Positions 60,336-64,000 of a DNA stretch of 64,000 nucleotides are shown piece after piece. The translations under genes and the position numbers were made by a program. The stretch's first letter is position 1; every line of letters begins with the position of its first letter. Source of the DNA: Pyrenopolyporus hunteri (Eukaryota; Ascomycota; Sordariomycetes; Xylariales; Hypoxylaceae); NCBI GenBank assembly GCA_902806595.1, contig CADCXC010000035.1, forward strand, positions 806,001 through 870,000, read 5' to 3'. A model generated the notes under the pieces. The model searched no databases and was not told where the DNA came from. It saw only the letters and a list, made by a program, of their open reading frames with translations.

Positions 60336-62896
60336 CTAGATATCGGCCTTGATGAGATCTGCCGCCTGATAATTCGTCAGCTAACACCTTCATACCTATC
60401 GAATATCACTTACTTTCTCGGCAATAGCATAAACGCTCTGGCAGGTGTTCGCCCCGGGTAACGTGGGCATGATACTCGCGTCTACAACCCTCAGACGCTT
60501 TACGCCGTACACCTTCAGACTTTCATCGACAACCCCGCCGAGCTCCCTTGGCATCATAGCACAAGTTCCGGACGGGTGAAACTCGGAAGGAGTGATGTTC
60601 TCGGCCAAGAACCCGGCTAGATCTTCAGGTTCGTTGACGTAGTCAGGGGGCTGTACTTGCCTAGGAGAGAACTCCTTTAGTCTCGTCTCAAAGAAATATC
60701 GTTTAGTAAATCGGAGCATCTCGACCATGATGTCGAGATCCACAGGATTTGTCAGCGCCCTGTAGTCGACGATGGGTTCGGCGTTGAAGGGGTCCGTCGT
60801 GTTGATATTGACTGTGCCGCGACTCAGGGGATGTAGGTCCACCAGCGTCCCCGAGGACCCGGCACCTGTCAGGACGTGGTTGCTATGAACCCCGATATAT
60901 TAGTCATTAAGTAATAGTAATAGTATCATAGCTCCGCGACGGCTCCAGACTCGCTTCACAAATCCACCATTCCCGATGTTGCCATGGCGTGTAAAGTGAA
61001 ACGGAGAGATATTAATAACGTTGGTAACAGAAGGGGTCACTTACTAGAAGGCCGTATTTGAAGAACGGATCGACGCTGCCATATTCTTCATTTGTGCGCT
61101 ATACCCTGTACAGGTTGGTGTAAGGAACTTATCTCTCCCTAATTCTCTCTCCCGCCGGTGAGATTTTGAGATACTCTGGACAACTTACCGGCAATTACTG
61201 TGGGGTCGGTGCCCGGTGGTAACTGAGCAGCGTGGTCCTGGGTTTCCAGTTTTGCTGCTATGCTTTCGAATCTTTCGGGCGAGATCACTGGCATGCCCAG
61301 CCACGCTGCAGCGTTGCCTATACCCATAGAATATGGGCCTAGAATACGCAAGAGGGTCAGTTCATAACCTGTATATAGGTATCGCCTTGTGCTTCCCACC
61401 AGTCCTATTGGTTCTCCATAACTCCTGGGCCCAATCAGTGAAGTTCTGGTTTCCAAACATATCCAGTGGACTTGGATGAATCGTGAAATTCGAAACTAGG
61501 GGATTTCTATCTTAGCTAGGCCTCGAGCTTTGTGGATTTACCTCGCTACTCACGTCTAATGCTCATAAACATCATAGGATGATCCTGGAAGTTCTGGCCA
61601 ACGCCAGGCAGGTCGACGGTTGTGCTGATACCAGCAGACTGAAGGAGCTTGGTAGGTCCGATCCCACTTCGCTGAAGGAGTTGGGGGGAGTGGATGGCAC
61701 CAGCGGAAAGGATAACCTCACGGTTGGCTTTGACGGTAATGTATTTTGTGGCGTTCCCGGCAGCTTGTCGGAAAATGACTCCCGTAGCAGACCCGTCTTC
61801 GAGTAGGATTTTTGTCACATGTGACTCGGTGACCACGTCGTAGTTCGTCCTATTGATCCCGTCGTAATGCCCGGTTCTGGCGTAAGACCTCTGAACTAGC
61901 TTGGGGTCCATGAAAGTTGGGAACCAGTACACGCCTGCTCTACCTGCGCCGCTATCAGGCGGGAACTCAACCCCGGGTATGTCTCTAAAAGCCTCCATTT
62001 GCGTAGCTTCAGCCCATATTAGCACGGCGGTGCGGATTTGGTAGGGAACCACAAACCTAGGCCGGGCCATTGGAAGAATGGCCACCCCGCATATACGCCA
62101 GAGCTATTGCCCCAGAATGAGGTGTCATATGTGATATTTACCGATTGCGCCACGGCTACGTCTGGGGGTACGAAATTGAGAGCCTTGTCGAATCCGTTCG
62201 TTAGTTGGGAGGTGGGCAGAAGTCTAGGTACGTAGGTAAATAGGAAAATACGACGAGCCATACTTTCTTCAGATAAGGCAGCACGCCATTCCAAGACCAG
62301 GTAGAGTTATTTCCGAAGAAGCTGCCCCATCGGTCATAATCATCCGATGTTCCTCGCACAGTCATCATGGCGTTGATAGAGGAACTGCCCCCCACTAGGT
62401 TCCCAATTATGACAGCCGTCGTCCGGTTCCGTAGATTAACTTGGGGAACCGAGTTGATCTGGTACGACCAAGTCGGCCCCATAGCAGCGGTACCTGAGAA
62501 GACCTGGCTTATCCTAGGAGAATCAACTTGGCACCCAATCGTCAGTATCCCGTTCGAGAGCCGATTCTTTCTCAAGGCGTGTCTCACCTATCCCGCCATT
62601 CTCAACGACAAGGACAGTAGCTAACAAACGGACGTTAATTCCTGCCTAGGTACATAGTTGTAGGTTGAGCTTGGCTATGACTTACATTTCCCATCTTCTG
62701 TTAGGCGGTCCGCTACCGTCAACCCGGCCGTCCCGGCTCCGATAATCACATAATCATATGAGGAACGCACCGGTGCCGAGCCATTCAAGAATCTTAGATG
62801 AGGCCCTGGCTGACGAAGTGCTTGGCCGAACGGCTCTGTGACCGCGAGCAGCAAGACCGCTAAAACACCGAACTTAGCTATAGGCACTGATGACAT
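60336..62896 (-). CDS. Secreted GMC-family FAD oxidoreductase
   Basis: Ten exons (62896-62686, 62620-62588, 62526-62264, 62183-62057, 62006-61554, 61495-61400, 61338-61189, 61105-61045, 60882-60414, 60365-60336) join to 630 residues. A signal peptide covers about residues 1-26, and the FAD-binding motif YVIIGAGTAGLTVADRL begins at 49. Further GMC landmarks: GNLVGGSSSINAMM, GAIHSPQLLQRSGIGP and, near the C-terminus, EFHPSGTCAMMPRELGG with the catalytic His, then VVDASIMPTLPGANTCQSVY. The second active-site position reads Asn (GAN) rather than His, as in several alcohol or cellobiose dehydrogenase-like members. Many Asn sequons fit secretion. The enzyme oxidises an alcohol or sugar; the substrate is unknown. 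It is convergent with Sos7. Confidence 0.9.
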
Positions 62897-64000
62897 TGCG
62901 GGATCAGGATCTAGCTAGAGGACGAGACACGGGTTTGAGTGAAGACGGTGACGGCGAATACCATTTAAATGATGTTCGCTTCAACACGATACCCCGGGAC
63001 GGTTCCTCAGCAGAGCGGCTCATGCTTGAAGTGCCACGTACCGAAGATGAGAAAGTAATATATATCAATGTATCGATAGACAACGCCGCGGGATGCAAGA
63101 AAGCATGCTAAAGGCAAAACTCGATTGATCGGGCCGTGAATGGAGCAAGGGAAGGCTATCCAGCCCTAGATAATTCTACGGGGAGTAATATCTCTATCGA
63201 AGACCTAGTTCAGCCCGTAAGCCTCGATACGCCGGCAGATCTCGCGAAGGCTGTAGGTATCCCCTGCATCAAAACGTGGTATAAGCACCCGTCGTCTAAT
63301 ATTGAGGAGTAACTGCGGGGGATATTAATTGAATGTTTTAATTATATCGCTTAAATAGAAAAGGATGTGTCAATCTCCCGGATCACTCACGCTGTGTAGA
63401 ATTAGCCGCCATATAAAGGGACGCGCCGTCTACAGGATGCACGACGTAAACGCCATTCTGTTCTTTCTTTTTTCTATTAATATTCATGCAGGAGAATACT
63501 CTTCAACCCTGTGGTGGATACTTTCATAAATCAGACCAGACTCGTCTATGGCCGGACGACCTTGGAAGCCCCAATACGGTGGCATTGTTGTCCCTTTACG
63601 TCGGCCGGAAATATGCTCATCTCCGGAACGCAGGGAAGGTTCCCCAAGTGACCCAGACCATCCAAAGATATCGTCTTAGCAACTTGACGATACACGTGCC
63701 GGCGTGGTGGACCTAACCTGCCTCGCTCGAACGGCAAGGACTCGCACTTAGTGTTACTCCTGAAATTCAAGGGCGCCTCCCCTGACAGATACTTTTGTTA
63801 CTCGTGTTCAGCCGAATTAAATATGAATACTTTAGAGGGCACAACCTAACCAGGCCCGTTCGTTGGAAAAAATGAGGCCCTACTAATCCTAATACTGATT
63901 ACTATTTCACTACCATGTTCAAGTAATGAAATGTTACCAACAATTGCCTTTTCTAGCAGCTCTGCTCTTAAAGGTCTACTTTCTGAAGTGACAATTAGGT
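62897..64000. other. Promoter of the GMC gene and right edge
   Basis: Upstream region of the GMC gene. Overlapping frames of 60-76 codons occur on both strands at 62890-63111 and 63486-63770, but none is recognisable. The sequence to the window edge shows no supportable gene. Confidence 0.45.

Noticed and set aside
62219..62263. A 40-nt intron ending at CCTAG in the GMC gene
   Set aside because: It is shorter than credible and shifts the frame. The acceptor at 62184 with a CTAAC branch keeps the frame and gives the family-typical junction LKK-ALNFVPPD.
1..64000. A secondary-metabolite gene cluster
   Set aside because: No polyketide synthase, peptide synthetase, terpene synthase or pathway regulator is present; the GMC oxidase stands alone among housekeeping genes.

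Overview
The window looks like chromosomal DNA of a filamentous ascomycete, probably a Sordariomycete and possibly Xylariales. The evidence is: short introns (about 48-180 nt) with GTANGT-like donors and CTAAC/CTGAC branch sites; fungal-specific families (SSK1 response regulator, ATP sulfurylase with an APS-kinase-like tail, TRP/ML flavin-carrier-like protein, Sos7, mS45); and two extremely AT-rich blocks carrying a RIP-type mutation pattern. The genus is not determinable from what I can see. All exon structures were built by hand from reading frame, splice sites and remembered family conservation. No database search was run.

Layout. A conserved fungal protein of unknown function runs off the left edge (1-1788, minus). 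A small MARVEL-like membrane protein (6166-6763, minus) and a tiny Cys-rich protein (9493-9837, plus) lie in a gene-poor left arm full of AGGT/ACCT tetranucleotide tracts, including a perfect 103-bp tandem duplication. A denser block follows: a tyrosine/dual-specificity phosphatase (12896-14420, plus), mitochondrial ribosomal protein mS45 (14626-15836, minus), SSK1 (17479-20225, plus), a TRP/ML membrane protein (21198-23988, minus), an 890-residue Pro-rich conserved protein (26801-29473, minus) and ATP sulfurylase (30671-32753, minus, five exons).

From 33806 to 39569 lies a mutated LTR retrotransposon with 182-bp terminal repeats and a candidate AAGGG target duplication. Nearly every C and G left in it is inside a CpG. 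Right of it is a secreted Ser/Thr-rich mucin-like protein of about 1774 residues (39966-45546, minus) with eleven copies of a Pro-Pro-Tyr/Phe-Pro-x-x-Asn-Ser/Thr motif. Then come an eight-exon EI24/RRT8-like membrane protein (47982-49369, minus), a PA-TM-RING ubiquitin ligase candidate (50469-53122, minus), a second AT-rich block with an AAATTTTT array (54001-55150), a divergent pair of a nuclear 'splicing factor 38B-like' protein (56782-57994, minus) and kinetochore protein Sos7 (58793-59650, plus), and a secreted GMC oxidoreductase of ten exons (60336-62896, minus).

The genes do not form an obvious metabolic cluster. They are housekeeping and signalling genes (osmostress phosphorelay, sulfate activation, mitoribosome, kinetochore, ubiquitylation) interspersed with secreted or cell-surface genes (mucin, GMC oxidase) near the repeat blocks. 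No tRNA, rRNA, CRISPR array or complete active transposon was found. The most unusual feature is the CpG-sparing mutation spectrum of the AT-rich blocks.
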